A DNA stretch of 64,000 bases from Triplophysa rosa (GCF_024868665.1 NW_026634051.1:21519-85518), one strand, 5' to 3'. Shown: positions 48,772-60,309, counted from the stretch's first letter. Translations and numbers: made by a program. Notes: a model not told the origin generated them from the letters alone.

Positions 48772-49215
48772 CGGCAGAGCAGGAGGCCAGGGCAGAGCCT
48801 GCAGAGCAGGAGGCGAAGTCCAGGGTGGAGCGGGCAGAGCAGGAGGCGAAGTCCAGGGTGGAGCCGGCAGAGCAGGAGGCGAAATCCAGCGCGGAGCCGG
48901 CTGAGCAGGATTCGAAGTCCAGGGTGGAGCTGGCAGAGCTGGAAGCGAAGTCCAGGGCGGAGCCGGCAGAGTTGAGAGTTGAGCTGAAGGCGGTGGCCAT
49001 GGTGGTGGTGGCAGATCGGAGTGCGATGACTAGAGCAGAGGCTGACCTGGGCCATGGATCAGAGGTGGACATGGGCATGTTGGCTTGGCGGCCACGATGA
49101 CTGGAGGCTCTGGGCTGGCGGTCATCTTGTGAACAGGCTGTGGGATGGCTGCCATCTTGTGAACAGGCACTGGGCTGGCGGCCATCTTGTGAACAGGCTC
49201 TGGGCTGGTGACCAT
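48681..49215 (-). CDS. Repeat-built minus-strand ORFs next to the LTR
   Basis: Two adjacent minisatellites keep open frames on the minus strand. 48790-48970 has a 33-bp unit giving an 11-residue repeat like [11 protein letters not shown]. 49100-49285 has a 30-bp unit giving [14 protein letters not shown] 10-residue repeats (residues V-H-K-M-A-A recur). They are in different frames, and the single open stretches are 61-124 codons. Position just upstream of a minus-strand LTR would fit the 3' internal region of an LTR element. I know similar HKMAA repeats from predicted cyprinid proteins but not their function. Confidence 0.35.
48790..48970. repeat. 33-bp minisatellite
   Basis: GCAGAGCAGGAGGCGAAGTC units at 48801, 48834, 48867 and 48900, a period of exactly 33 bp (11 codons). 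Confidence 0.9.
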
Positions 49216-49285
49216 CTAGTGAACAGGCTCTGGGCTGGCGGCCATCTTGTAAACAGGCTCAGGGCTGGTGGCCATCTTGACTGCT
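49100..49285. repeat. 30-bp minisatellite (about 6 copies)
   Basis: CATCTTGTGAACAGGCTCTG units spaced 30 bp (49124, 49154 and so on). Confidence 0.92.
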
Positions 49286-49440
49286 GACCCTGGCAGTGTG
49301 GCTGTGGTATGGTAGTGGGTACAAACACTGGACTAGCAATCATCAGTGTTTGGCATGATGGCAATCCTGGTCGGCCGAACTCCGCGGCCACTGGAACCCA
49401 CCACAAAAATGTAAGGGCAGACTTCCTCTTCCACTTCCCC

Positions 49441-52400
49441 CACAGAATCAGAAAGCCAAGTGTGCTTGGACACACAAGGAATTTGTCTTAGTGACAGAAG
49501 CTTCCAGTGCACATACAGGTTAAAAAAGTGACAAGGCACAGGTAACAAAACGTAAAAAATAAATATGTGAGACCATACACATTTGACAGAAAGGACAACA
49601 TTAGACAAAAGGACAATAGGCAGTATAGTGGATGTACAGATGTACAATATACAAATTATACTGTTATACAGTATATAAGTTATGCAGGGGAATGTGGATA
49701 GCTGAATATTATATCAACAACATATGTATAATAAATATGAGTATATTGTTGTGTATTGCGCGTGTTTTTATTGCACAGTAGAACATTTAACTGTTCAAGA
49801 GGTAGATGGCCTGAGGGAAGAAGCTTTTCCTATGTCTGACTGTTTTGGTGCTCAGTGCTCTGTAGCGCCGACCAGACGGCAGCAGTTCAAAAAGAAAGTG
49901 TGTGGGGTGTGAGTACAGTTCTTGTAGATTGGGGAGGGTTGTGCCAGTGATTCGCTCAGCAGTCCGGACTGTCCGTTGTAGTATTCGGAGGTCAGTTTTT
50001 GCAGCTGAGCCGAACCAGAGAGCTATGGAAGTGCGGAGGATGGATTCAGTGACAGCTGAGTAGAATTGTAAGAGCAGCTCCTGTGGCAGGTTGAGCTTTC
50101 TCAGCTGGCGAAGGAAGTACAGCCTCTGCTGGCCCTTTTTGACAATAGAGTCAATGTGAATGTCCCACTTTAGGTCCTGTGAGATGGTGGTGCCCAGGAA
50201 CCTGAATGACTCTACTGCGGCCACAGTGCTGTTCATGATGGTGAGTGGGGGGAGTGCCGGGGTGTTTCTCCTAAAGTCCACTATCATCTCCACTGTTTTT
50301 AAGGAGTTTAGCTCCAGGTTGTTATATACGATCACATAACCCCAATGTTATCAACCCTTCACTGGTTACCCATTAAGTATCGTATTGACTTTAAAGTTCT
50401 TTTAATTACTTATAAAGCCTTAAACGGTTTAGCCCCTACCTACATAACAGAGCTTCTACCACACTACAACCCATCACGCTCTCTAAGATCTCAAAACTCC
50501 AGACTTTTGATAACACCTAGAATAACTAAATCCACCAAAGGGGGTAGAGCTTTCTCATACGTAGCACCTAAACTCTGGAATAGCCTCCCCGATACTATTC
50601 GAGGGTCAGACACACTCTCCCAATTTAAATCTAGATTAAAGACACATCTTTTCAGCCAAGCATTCACTAATACATAGCTAATGAACAGCAGCTACGCTAA
50701 TTATTCTCTTTCTGTTTCTGCCCTCGCCTCGGGATGCCCATCCCGAGGTAGGGAGAGATTCCGCCAGACCCAGATGAACGTCATATGCCCATCCACAACT
50801 AGAGATTACGCCAGCTACATCTGAAAATCCCGTGCCATCCTCCTGCGAGAGCCTGCGGACTGACTGACCATCCAGCTCCATCCAAGGCAATTCCATCACC
50901 ACCCAAGAAAAAGGCGACCATCTGGCCGGCCCAGCTCAGACAATTCCATCCCCAGCCGAGAGCAAAGACGGACTACCTGTCACATAAATGCTAAATTTAC
51001 AATACTTGGTATTTAATGCTAAACTTACATCACACGACAGCAGTTTGAAGTTATGGCTGCACTCAGTGACTTTGATTGGAGGTAGCTGGGTGGGTGTTGT
51101 AGGGAGTGGGGGGGCTTGTTGGTTGTGGTTCGGGGCGTTTCATTTGTTGGGACTGTGTGGGTCTGGTCTGGTTGGTCTTGTTTTGTGGTCGATGTCGGAC
51201 AACAGAGGAATAAAGTTAATTATGCCATTACTACTTTTCCCTGGTTGTCCCTCTGTTGTCTGTTGTTGACCACGGAATGGGACCGGGTTGGACCTGCACG
51301 GTTTCGGCGGGTGGGGCTTCCTGGGTCGCGGCTCGTGGGCTCTCCCTGTTCTTCGTGGACGTTGCTCGGTGGCTTTGGTCGGGGTCACTGAGTGCAGCTA
51401 TGACACGTCAGAGGAGATCTGGCCCTCCCGGCTGAGCCTGGTTTCTCCCGAGGTTTTTTTTTCTCCATTATTCATCATTGGAGTTTGGGTTCCTCGCCAC
51501 AGCAGAGCAGTGCAGTGTTGCCTTGCTCACCGGGAGACTGCATTTATTTATTCATTTATTTATTAGATATTATTTATTATAATGATCTTGCTTGGTCTAT
51601 AAACACCATGCACTGTGCTGTGTTTTACCTTTCTGTGTTTTTCTTATTTGCTCCTGTAAAGCTGCTTTGGAACAATGCACATTGTGAAAAGCGCTATATA
51701 AATAAAATTGAATTGAATTGAATTGAATTGTTGTGACTGCACCAGACAGCCAGCTGCTCAACCTCACTTCTGTAAGCAGACTCGTCACCATCCTGGATGA
51801 GGCCAATAACTGTAGTGTTGTCTGCAAACTTCAGGAGCTTGACAGAGGGGTCAGTAGAGGTGCAGTCGTTGGTGTACAGGAAGAAGAGCAGTGGGGAGAG
51901 CACACATCCCTGGGGGGCACCAGTGCTGATGGTACGGCTGTTGGATGTGAATTTACCAATTCTAACTACATGTTGCCTATCTGTCAGAAAGCTGGTGATC
52001 CTTTGACAGACAGAACTAGGAACAGAGAGCTGGTTCAGTTTGGTCTGGAGGAGTGTTGGGACGATGGTGTTAAAGGCTGAACTGAAGTCCACAAACAGGA
52101 TCCTTGCATAATTCCCTGGTCTGTCCAGGTGTTGTAGAGTATAATGCAGTCCCATGTTGACTGCATCATCCTCGGTAAGCAAACTGCAGGGGGTCCAGCA
52201 AAGGTCCCGTGATGTCTTTCAGGTTAGCCAACACCAGTCTTTCAAATGACTTCATGGCCATATATGTTAAGGCAACGGGTCTGTAATCATTAAGCCCTGT
52301 GATTTTGGATTTCTTTGGGATGGGAAAAATGGTGGAGCGTTTGAAGCAAGAAGGGACTTTGCACAGCTCCAGTGATCTGTTGAAGATCTTTGAAAAAATG

Positions 52401-52795
52401 GGGTCCAGCTGGTCAGCACAGGATTTCAGACAGGCTGGTAAAACACCGTCTGGGCCTGGTGCTTTCCTTGATCCAGTGAACCTAGATCCACAAAACAGTA
52501 AAACAAAGTCAATATACTGTGCCAGGGTCCAACCTGGATCCTCATCTGGCAAGTTGAGACTGATATTCAGGTCAAGTCCACTCCAAAAACAGTCCCTCAG
52601 GAGTGCATCATCACCAGGTACAAGGTTGCAGTACAAGAGAAACTCCTCCGCATACGCTTCAGTATTACACCCCCCTTGATAAATAGAACACAGCTTTTTT
52701 AATGGGTCACAACGAGTACCTTGACATGGTCGCATGATTAAAACTGCTGGATCCCTTGTAGTGGTGAGTTGTTCTGTTAAGTTTAGCTCCTCAGT
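49441..52795 (-). mobile_element. Non-LTR retrotransposon (CR1/L2/Rex1 group), split by an L2 insertion
   Basis: The minus strand reads reverse transcriptase in pieces. 52680-52166 has RKAPGPDGVLPACLKS and the TIFPIPKK...LNDYRPVALT block. 52182-51735 has FVDFSSAFNTI, GAPQGCVLSPLLF and the catalytic box as FADNTTV, where F-A-D-D is expected. 50335-49787 has SFRFLGTTISQDLKW down to SFFPQAIYLLNS. It ends near 49441 in GGC...GATTCTG, a tail typical of one fish LINE family. The Asp-to-Asn change, frameshifts and the 1.4-kb insertion make it inactive. The exact clade is not certain. Confidence 0.8.
50338..51730 (+). mobile_element. L2-type LINE, 5'-truncated, inserted into the minus-strand LINE
   Basis: Starts inside the ORF2 C-terminal region (LHWLPIKYRIDFKVLLITYK at about 50351, RAFSYVAPKLWNSLP, SRLKTHLFSQ, stop near 50676). 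It then has about 1 kb of 3' UTR, ending AAAGCGCTATATAAATAAAA and an ATTGA pentamer tail (51707-51730). The interrupted LINE codons resume on both sides around a TTGTT microduplication. Nearly identical to the inverted copy at 3912-5010. Confidence 0.85.
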
Positions 52796-52797
52796 AC

Positions 52798-53985
52798 TTG
52801 AATGAACTCCTTTTGTATTACAGTCCTTCACGTGCATTACGCTCTCAGGCGTCCTGTCAGTTGGTAATACCTAGAATTTCAAAATCAAGTGCAGGTGGTA
52901 GATCCTTTTCCTATCTAGCGCCTAAACTTTGGAATAGTCTTCCCTGCACTGTCCGGGAGGCAGACACACTCTGTCAGTTTAAATCTAGACTAAAGACGCA
53001 TCTTTTTAATCTTGCATACACTACTCTTCCATAATATAAATCTTCAGAGGGTTTAGGCTGCATTAGTTAGATCAACCGGAACCAAAAACACAACTGATGT
53101 ACTTGTTGCATCAAAGAGTACAGAACAGTACTCTACTCTCAGCCAGTCTTGTCTCATTGTTCCAAGGTTACCACAGCGAGCAGGATGCAGTTCATGGCCT
53201 GACCTGATGGTAGAGCGGAGAATGGGAAGTGGGGACCTGACAAGAGCTGAGATGATAGAGCTGGATAAAGAAGGACGCGGTCTCTTGATATGTCTTCACC
53301 ACAAAATTTCAAATGCTATTAGATTATTAATGATAATCTTAAACTATAATTAATTTTATTATTAAGTTTATTTATTTTATTTAGCCTTGTTGTGCAAGCT
53401 CTCTGGAGCTTGTGCAGAGGCAGCAGCTTTTGCCAGAGGGGAACTGGAATCCCCTGGTTGGGCCTGGGTTCTCCTGAGGTTTTTTTTCTCGATTAGAGTT
53501 TTGGGTTCCTCGCCACCGTTTGCATACTGTTTTTGTCTGCCTGACCGGGGGGGCTGCTTTAGAATTTTAAAGTTTTACTTCATTAATATTGCATATAGGA
53601 ATTCATAGTCTGTTATGTTTGACCTGTGCTTCTCTCTCCTTTATCCTAAATGTGTGCTCTCACTGAGCGTGTGTGTGTGCGTACTTGTCTGTGTACGTAC
53701 GTGTGTGTTTGTGTGTGTGTTGTGTGTGTGTGTGTGTGTGCGTGCACATCCGTGTGTGTGTGTGTGTGTCTCTATGTCTATGTGTGTTAGTACGTGTGCA
53801 TATTGAGTGTGTGGAGTGTTTTGTATGTGGGTATGTCTGTCTTCTGTGTTTTCAACCTTTTCTTGTTTTTGCAGGTACAACTTTAATTATTTTGCTTATA
53901 GTCAATATGTCTCATGTACAGCTGCTTTGTAACAATGAAAATTGTAAAAGCGCTTTATAAATAAAGTTGAGTTGAGTTGAGTTAA
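52798..53985 (+). mobile_element. Second L2-type LINE 3' end
   Basis: ORF2 tail: SPSRALRSQASCQLVIPRIS, RSFSYLAPKLWNSLP and FKSRLKTHLFNLAYTT, stop near 53034. The 3' UTR contains a TG-rich microsatellite and ends AAAGCGCTTTATAAATAAAG with a GAGTT pentamer tail (53966-53985). Related to but clearly diverged from the 50338 copy. Confidence 0.8.
53662..53815. repeat. (TG)n-rich microsatellite
   Basis: Interrupted GTGTGT runs with CGTAC and TCTATG interruptions. They give spurious open frames on both strands. Confidence 0.9.
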
Positions 53986-53987
53986 GT

Positions 53988-54597
53988 GAGTGCACAGGTC
54001 AGGAACAGACAGTGGGTCCAGATGCAGTTTAAATCCTTTAAATGTAAGTCCACAGTAATATACATCCCAAATACATGATAGAACCAAGAAGGAGACAAAG
54101 GAAACCAGGAATGTAACACCATCAACAACTCACAATGGACAATGGCAAACCAGGGTTTTATATACAGTACGCTAAGAACAGGAAATGACACACAGCTGAA
54201 CTAGGGGCACGTTCAAGCTCAAACCAAAATGCAACAGGGTTTGAGATACGTATTCTCTTGTTTGGTAGGTGTGTCAAGAATGTCAGCCCAATCAGCAGCA
54301 ACATGTGTACAACCCAGCTTGCACAATGGGTCCAAGTAAAGTTGTTTACAAATGTGTCTGCTGCAGCTCGGTATATGCAACAATTGAAGATATAGAAGAC
54401 ATGTATTTTGCAGTATTAAACACGTATTTATATCGATTTCATCAGGCTCCGAAAATTCTTCAAAAAGAACACAAAGAATGGCCTTCTCAGCTGAGTTCAA
54501 CTCTTGCGTCATCAATCGCACCACCGTTTCCGTTTAAAAAAACATTTTGCAACATTTTGTCGGGGCTGAGTGCATCCTAGGTTAAACACTAATGACA
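53988..54597 (-). repeat. LTR copy 2, with a different insertion
   Basis: Homologous to 47995-48771 over about 230 bp, but without the TTAA element. It instead carries about 380 bp at 54202-54581. It abuts the L2 tail at the left. No internal retrotransposon sequence follows, so it looks like a solo LTR. Confidence 0.6.
54202..54581 (+). mobile_element. Unclassified insertion (about 380 bp) in LTR copy 2
   Basis: It is absent from LTR copy 1 at the equivalent site (GCTGAATCAGGTTTAACAC, near 48747). CTAG occurs at both edges and could be a 4-bp duplication. It contains a 103-codon frame at 54269-54580 with C-x-x-C pairs (MCQECQ, KCVCCS), unlike anything I recognise. Confidence 0.5.
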
Positions 54598-55864
54598 ACA
54601 AAGCATGATGGGAAATGGAGTTCATGACTAGAACAATAGGAACACAAGACAATACAGAAACACCCTCTGTTGAATTACAATGGTGCAGGCAACCTGGTGT
54701 GACACAAATATGCTATAGCTTAAAATTTGAGAAATTTCTTTGTTACACATTCTACTCATTGAGCACATATACAGGGTAGATCAATGAGGGAGGCAAATTC
54801 TCTGGAAAGATAAATGAGTGGTAGAAGGGAAACGATACTGCCAAAAGGAAGACCGTCACACGGTTCAGGAAATTAATTGTTGGGCAGGCCACATTTCTAC
54901 CAGCTGGCAGGATGTCTGTGAAATGGCCTGTGTCATTAGATTATGGTTCTGTGGAGAGACCTGACGGTGGCAAAATAAATTTATTCAGACTGCTAAATAC
55001 ATTCACATCTTCCCAGATTCTGTGTTAGAACAGCCGTGCTTTACTGAAACTGACACAAAAAGCATGTCATCATAACATGATGCAATAGGCAGATGTGCAG
55101 AAGAATCCAGAATATATTTGCTTTTAGAAGCATTCTGAAATGTCAAATATTCCTCAATTACCAAACCGTTAGAAACCAAACAAAATAATCTAATATCAGT
55201 CATTGTTCATATTCTCTGCAGTTTTTTGCACATTGCATCATATTATATATATTACAACAACAATAATCATAATAATACATTTTGTAATTTGCTGTGCATT
55301 TTTAGCTTTTTTTAAGAAGTGGTCTGAAAATCTTGTTTACTGCGAGTGCTCATGAAGAGTGAACTCTCAAATCACATTCTGTGATCTGTCCCTGGTTTTA
55401 CTGAGTAGGCAGTGATGTCATACGGATGTGCATCAGGTTCCCATGACAACGGACATTCACAGATGATGTTGTACCCTCTCAATGAGCACCCCATATGTAA
55501 CAGGTTTCTGAATAAGAACAAAAGCACTTCAAAAATCATTTTTAGAATACTACTACAGAAAAAAAAACAATGTGACGTAGAAAGCACTTTCTTCAAAAGC
55601 AATAACTGGTAGATCTCTATGAACATAGATTAAAAGCTCATTTATCAAGTACATATCTTGGCCACAACAAGGCATTTTATCAGGTACAGTACAAATATGC
55701 ATAGAACACAGGATCGAACATGGTTAAACTTATCCCTAATCAGTGGCAAAAATCAGTTTTTTTTCCATTACTCTCCTGCATTTTATGTGAACAACTCTCA
55801 CATTACCACTCACTAATGCATTAGTACAGTAGTGTCAAATGCTTCAATCACAGCCTGTATAGAT
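54598..55864. other. Intergenic, nothing recognised
   Basis: AT-rich sequence. No gene or element ends identified. Confidence 0.35.
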
Positions 55865-55996
55865 TTAGCTCTCCTCAATGGACAGTTCTCCCATCTGTCC
55901 TCTACTTTCAGAAGCCTCTTTCCTTTCCGTGACGCAAACAAGAGTGAGAGTGGGCTGCCTCCTGTTCCCACTGAGGGGAGAGTAGGCTGCTGACAT
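55865..55996 (-). CDS. Candidate terminal exon of an unrecognised minus-strand gene
   Basis: On the minus strand a very long pyrimidine tract (TTCTTTTTCTCTGTATTCTC...) ends GGCAG. It is followed by 44 open codons from an ATG (MSAAYSPLSGNRRQPTLTLV...) to TAA at 55867-55865. Base composition is GC-richer than the flanks. The peptide is basic and Ser/Glu-rich, and I do not recognise it. The ATG could be internal to a longer spliced frame. Exon status is inferred from the acceptor and composition only. Confidence 0.3.
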   Translation of the reverse strand: MSAAYSPLSGNRRQPTLTLVCVTERKEASESRGQMGELSIEES

Positions 55997-57319
55997 CTGC
56001 CATAAGGAGAAAGAGAATACAGAGAAAAAGAATGAATGAAAGAAACCAGCAGGCAAAGAAGAATTCATTCATACAAATAAATACATTCATATAGATCATG
56101 CTAAAAGTAACTATATACAACCATGGCAGTGCTGGAAATGATTAGGCATGTGGACAATGATTGAAGTTCTAGTTAAAACAGTAAATTATAATCATAGTTA
56201 TCTAATTTCTTCTTTTATAATATAATATATTATAAATCATGTTGTTATATTTCTATAACCACATTGCCTTTTGAAACAAAAATAGAATATTTAACAATTT
56301 GCTAAATTGTGCTATGAGGTGAAAATTGACACCTTTCTTAATGTCATTCATCACCTAGCAACTGATTCCAATGTTACATGGGAAGTAGCACCCCAAAGAC
56401 ATCCATACCCTTAACTACTGTACTGTACAAGTATTAAACTGGTCCATTTCAAAACATCCATTTCTAATCAGGCTTTATATTTGCTGGATGATCAAAAACT
56501 TCCATAGGAGGGACTTAAAGTGCAGCTAGTAATCCATATATCATTTAAGGCTAATTCACACTGATCCTACAAACACCAACACATACAGTAATTTTAAATT
56601 ACAATTTTTAATGAATTAGTTTGTTGGTGTTTGTTCTAGTGAAATGACCATATGCAGTGAACATTTGCAATAATACAAACCAGCTGGAAAATTTGGGGTG
56701 ACTCACCAATCATTGGTAGCCTAGTTTAAATTCTGAGCATTTGACTTTAAACATTCTATTTTAACAAATAAAGTAATAAATAAAGGTTTCAAACATCAAA
56801 GTGATGTTAATTCAGCAAGGTAGGCTATTTAGCTAGGGACAAATGATTTCTTAATTATTCCAACATTTTCGTTTTGCAAAACAGAATCAAAAACAGAACT
56901 ATATTTTGTAATGTGGTAAGCATGTAGATGTCAAATGTGCACGTCCTTTTAACCACTTAAGGTGACATTGCTTTATTATTTTAACCTTCAAACAAGCTTC
57001 ATGCTGAATATGATGGTTGTACACCCACATGTTCTTCAAGACTAGGGTCATTTCCTGTCACCAGCAATGTCACAACTTCACATGGATTATGACAATTCGT
57101 CATTTATCTTTGTATGTCACACCATTGCAACATTTGCATGTGAATATCATGATTTGTGCTATAAATTTCAATGACATTTAACTTTGGTATTAAAATGGAA
57201 AAAGTAGCCTAATGCTTTGCAATCTCTGGTCATTATAACCATATGAAGCATACTCAGGATCCCTTCTTGATGCAATTCATGTGGAATAGAAGAAGCGGGG
57301 TCACTGTTTGAACTGCTTA
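55997..57319. other. Intergenic or intronic, nothing recognised
   Basis: AT-rich. No supported feature. Confidence 0.35.
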
Positions 57320-57505
57320 TGTAACCGGTCCTACTCGCCCCGCGATGCGCGGGCCTCGAACCGACGTCGGTCCGGATGGGAGACGAGCGCTCTAACGAGG
57401 AGGCTAAAGACTGCAGTGTCTAGCGACTGTCGCTAGAGCGTCTCTGTTGGTCGGGGAGTGAGGTTTACACACTGCACAGCTCTTCACTAGCTGGCCTCCG
57501 TTACA
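57320..57505 (-). repeat. tRNA-like short repeat with TGTAAC ends (186 bp, complete copy)
   Basis: Begins TGTAACCGG and ends CCGTTACA, so the ends are inverted. CTTA on both sides may be a 4-bp duplication. On the minus strand the sequence contains TTTAGCCTCCTCGTTAGAGC (A-box-like) and GGTTCGAGGCC (B-box-like, 57362-57352), about the spacing of a tRNA promoter. It may be a tRNA-derived SINE or a miniature DNA element that captured a tRNA-like stretch. Partial copies are at 35709, 45839 and 47513. Confidence 0.6.
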
Positions 57506-57806
57506 CTTACAGTAACTTCAGTAGACTGATGACATCATTTTTTGTGAGAGACTTAGCATAGCATTGGCCACATTTTTACACAGAATTTTATTCACACATA
57601 ATCATTACCAATGAATGGTCAGATTGACCATTTTCAAAGTGAGTTGTCTCTGCATTTGCATGTGTTATTTTGAAAAGAAACAAATATGTGCTGTGATGTT
57701 TACAGACATGCTTCCTTTGAAGACCTTTCCAAACTTAGCAATGGCAGTTTTACGTAAGTCTGTACTTTTTTAGAGTGCTTGTGCAAAAAAATAGCCATCT
57801 GGCATT

Positions 57807-58000
57807 CTAAATGCGGACTCTTGGACGTACAGTGCCCACGCTTTCCGCCAGTGGGTCAGTGGGTGAGAGAGGGAGGGAGCCCACAGGAGAGGAAGAGACG
57901 GACTGAAGTGGTCTAGAGAGCAGTGGGTGGTGTGGGCTGTGTGCACCTTGAAAGTCATTGTTGTTCAGGACCAGTAGGCTGAGAGCATTTGTACTGTATA
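57807..58000 (-). CDS. Candidate terminal exon of an unrecognised minus-strand gene
   Basis: On the minus strand TTGTACTGTTGTAG precedes a phase-1 open stretch reading YSTNALSLLVLNNNDFQGAH, then a Ser/Pro-rich segment, ending VGTVRPRVRI and a stop at 57809-57807. It is clearly GC-richer than its surroundings, and the codon pattern looks coding. I cannot name the gene. It could share a transcript with the 55865 candidate only as an alternative terminal exon, since both end in stops. Confidence 0.3.
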
Positions 58001-58009
58001 CTACAACAG

Positions 58010-58739
58010 TACAAGGTGTGAAGGTCACAACACTCCACATGTCACCGGTATTTTTAGTGCATTTTTGGCACAAAGGGAGCCAAAAGAAAAACACTGACGT
58101 AGATGCAACAGATTTGTTTTATGTAGTTGCCATTTATTGGGCATGATGACTAATAAGGCTAAAAGCGAAATGTTCACACCAAATGGGAAATAAATTATGC
58201 TATTATGTTGCTTGGTGTTAAAAAAATTAAATAAATGTTAATGACAAATCTGTTTAACACTGCTATTTTACAATATTTTATAACTAAGCTCTTTTATTTT
58301 GCATTTATAAAAGATTTGCATATTTATACTATACAGTATAACACCATGTACTTTGAGTATAGGGGGTTTGAGGTAAACTGGGAACTACATTCAATGTAAA
58401 AAAGAGTCCCAATTTACCTAAATTCCCCCTATACATACATTAAGACAAACAGACAGACAGATAGATAGATGATAGATATGTGAAACAGAACTCAGTTCTA
58501 AATCATACCAACTCCCACAGCACAAGACAAAAAGCAGCTTGCAATGATTTTATTTTGAAAGTAACACTGCTCTCTGGTGGTCATCTGTTGTTTCTACATA
58601 ACCCTCTGCTCGGTGTGCATTTTATGGATGAAACATTTTATTAAAGATAAAATGATAAAAAATAATACAATAAATACATTTATTTACCTCATATAAGTAT
58701 AGCTCCTTTTCTTAATGTAGTGAATTTTTGTCAATGTCC
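58010..58739. other. Intergenic, short GATA/GACA repeat only
   Basis: A CAGA/TAGA microsatellite at 58448-58474. Otherwise nothing recognised. Confidence 0.4.
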
Positions 58740-58837
58740 TATACTGTCATTACACTAAACAGTGTGTACGGCGTGCGTGTGTGGTTGTTTTGGTTCACCT
58801 AAATGGGAGTAGTATATATGCGGGTCATAGTGTCAAA

Positions 58838-59040
58838 ATGATTGACAGGTATGATTGATGGGGTCATTGACCTTTGCGGAGGGGGGTTGGTGGTGTTGAA
58901 TTACTTCCGGACCACCCACGTTGCGAGGGACTGCCCACTTTGCGTTGACCTTTGACCGTATCCGCACCTTAGTGTGGTACCGCCCACGTCGCGTTGAACT
59001 TTTGACCGTGCCCTCACATCCCATTTTTCCGGGGCATGTT
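58838..59040. other. GC-rich block with near-repeated GTTGA(A)C-TTTGACCG words
   Basis: TTGCGTTGACCTTTGACCGT (58939-) and TCGCGTTGAACTTTTGACCG (58989-) are diverged tandem copies spaced about 50 bp. CCACCCACGTTGCG and CCGCCCACGTCGCG are likewise repeated. It may belong to the terminal region of the Polinton-like element. Confidence 0.4.
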
Positions 59041-59956
59041 TTAGGGCATGTTTTAGGATGTATTGCTACATATCTTTAGCATGAATGAAAATATATAATT
59101 TAAAGGAGATGATGAGATCATTATTAATACGCAATCATTGGTTATTTAAACACCGTTTAAAAATAATAATGAATAAGACAACAACTACACAAACACTGTT
59201 TGAATAAACAAACAGGTTTAAATGAATAATCATGTGATTAAATAAATAAATAAAGCATCTATTAAATAAGTAAAGAAGTAATTATATAATGTATTCAATA
59301 TATGAGAGAGGAAAGGCAGAGAGGCCATGCAGATTACCTGATGTTTTTCAGAGTTTTCACCCAGTCTATAACATTCCAGTGAGAGGTGTCCGCACCAAGG
59401 CTCGTACATTTGTTTTGAAAGAGGAGGATTGTAACCGGGTGTATTTCAACTTGTTTTCGACCTGTAGGTGACAGCGTCGGACGTATTAATCGGGTACGAT
59501 TTGTTTTACGTCCATAGCGTGAAATTTGAGTGCTACCAGCTCGGTTCAAGACAGCGAAGCTTTGTTTAGGAATAACAACTGTTCCCCACCTGGCATCAGT
59601 AGATCACATGAAACAATGCGTGACGAATCGACCTGTGCGTTACAAGCATTCTATGGGACAAACTCATCTTTAATCTCGCTATATCTCTCTAACTAATCAG
59701 AAAAACAACTCGTCACTAACATTCTGAACATATCCGGGTTTAAAACGAAATGCTAAAACATATACGCTTTATTCGTCATTAACTGTTTTGTTTAAACACA
59801 CAACTTGAAAGGAATGCATGATCAATAGCAATTGAAGTACGAGACAGGACACCGCTTCAAATCAAGGTACAATATCCTTTCTTATATCATCATATTATAT
59901 ATATATATATATAAATTAGAAAACATTCCGCCATGTACGGATGTTGGAACCCTGCG

Positions 59957-59992
59957 TAACATCCGTATGTGACGTAACATCCGCATGTGACG
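59957..59992. promoter_or_regulatory. 18-bp tandem with CRE-like TGACGTAA
   Basis: TAACATCCGTATGTGACG is followed directly by TAACATCCGCATGTGACG. The junction forms TGACGTAA, a CRE/ATF-like site. It lies about 320 bp upstream of the first start codon of the small spliced gene. A regulatory role is inferred. Confidence 0.35.
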
Positions 59993-60309
59993 ACATTGAG
60001 GTAAAGTAAACATGTTTTGCTATCTGAAAATGTCTATACGCTATACTGATATATATATATATATATTTAAAACGAACGTTGAGCCACTAATCTATAAAAA
60101 ATAAATAGCTTAATTCTTTATAGCCACATGCATGTTTCAATGAATCATGAATCAATTCTAATCATCATCTTAAATCTTTTTATCCAAATCTTTTATCCAT
60201 ATTGTTTTATTTATTAATCATTTATTTTATTTTATTATTATTATTATTATTTTTGTATGTCGTAACAGGGCATATATTTTATTTAATATATTTTTTTATA
60301 CGTCGTGAC

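Noticed and set aside
53673..53960. Open frames on both strands in the 53.6-53.9 kb region
   Set aside because: They consist of TG/CA microsatellite translations (Cys-Val and Thr-His runs) inside an L2 3' UTR.
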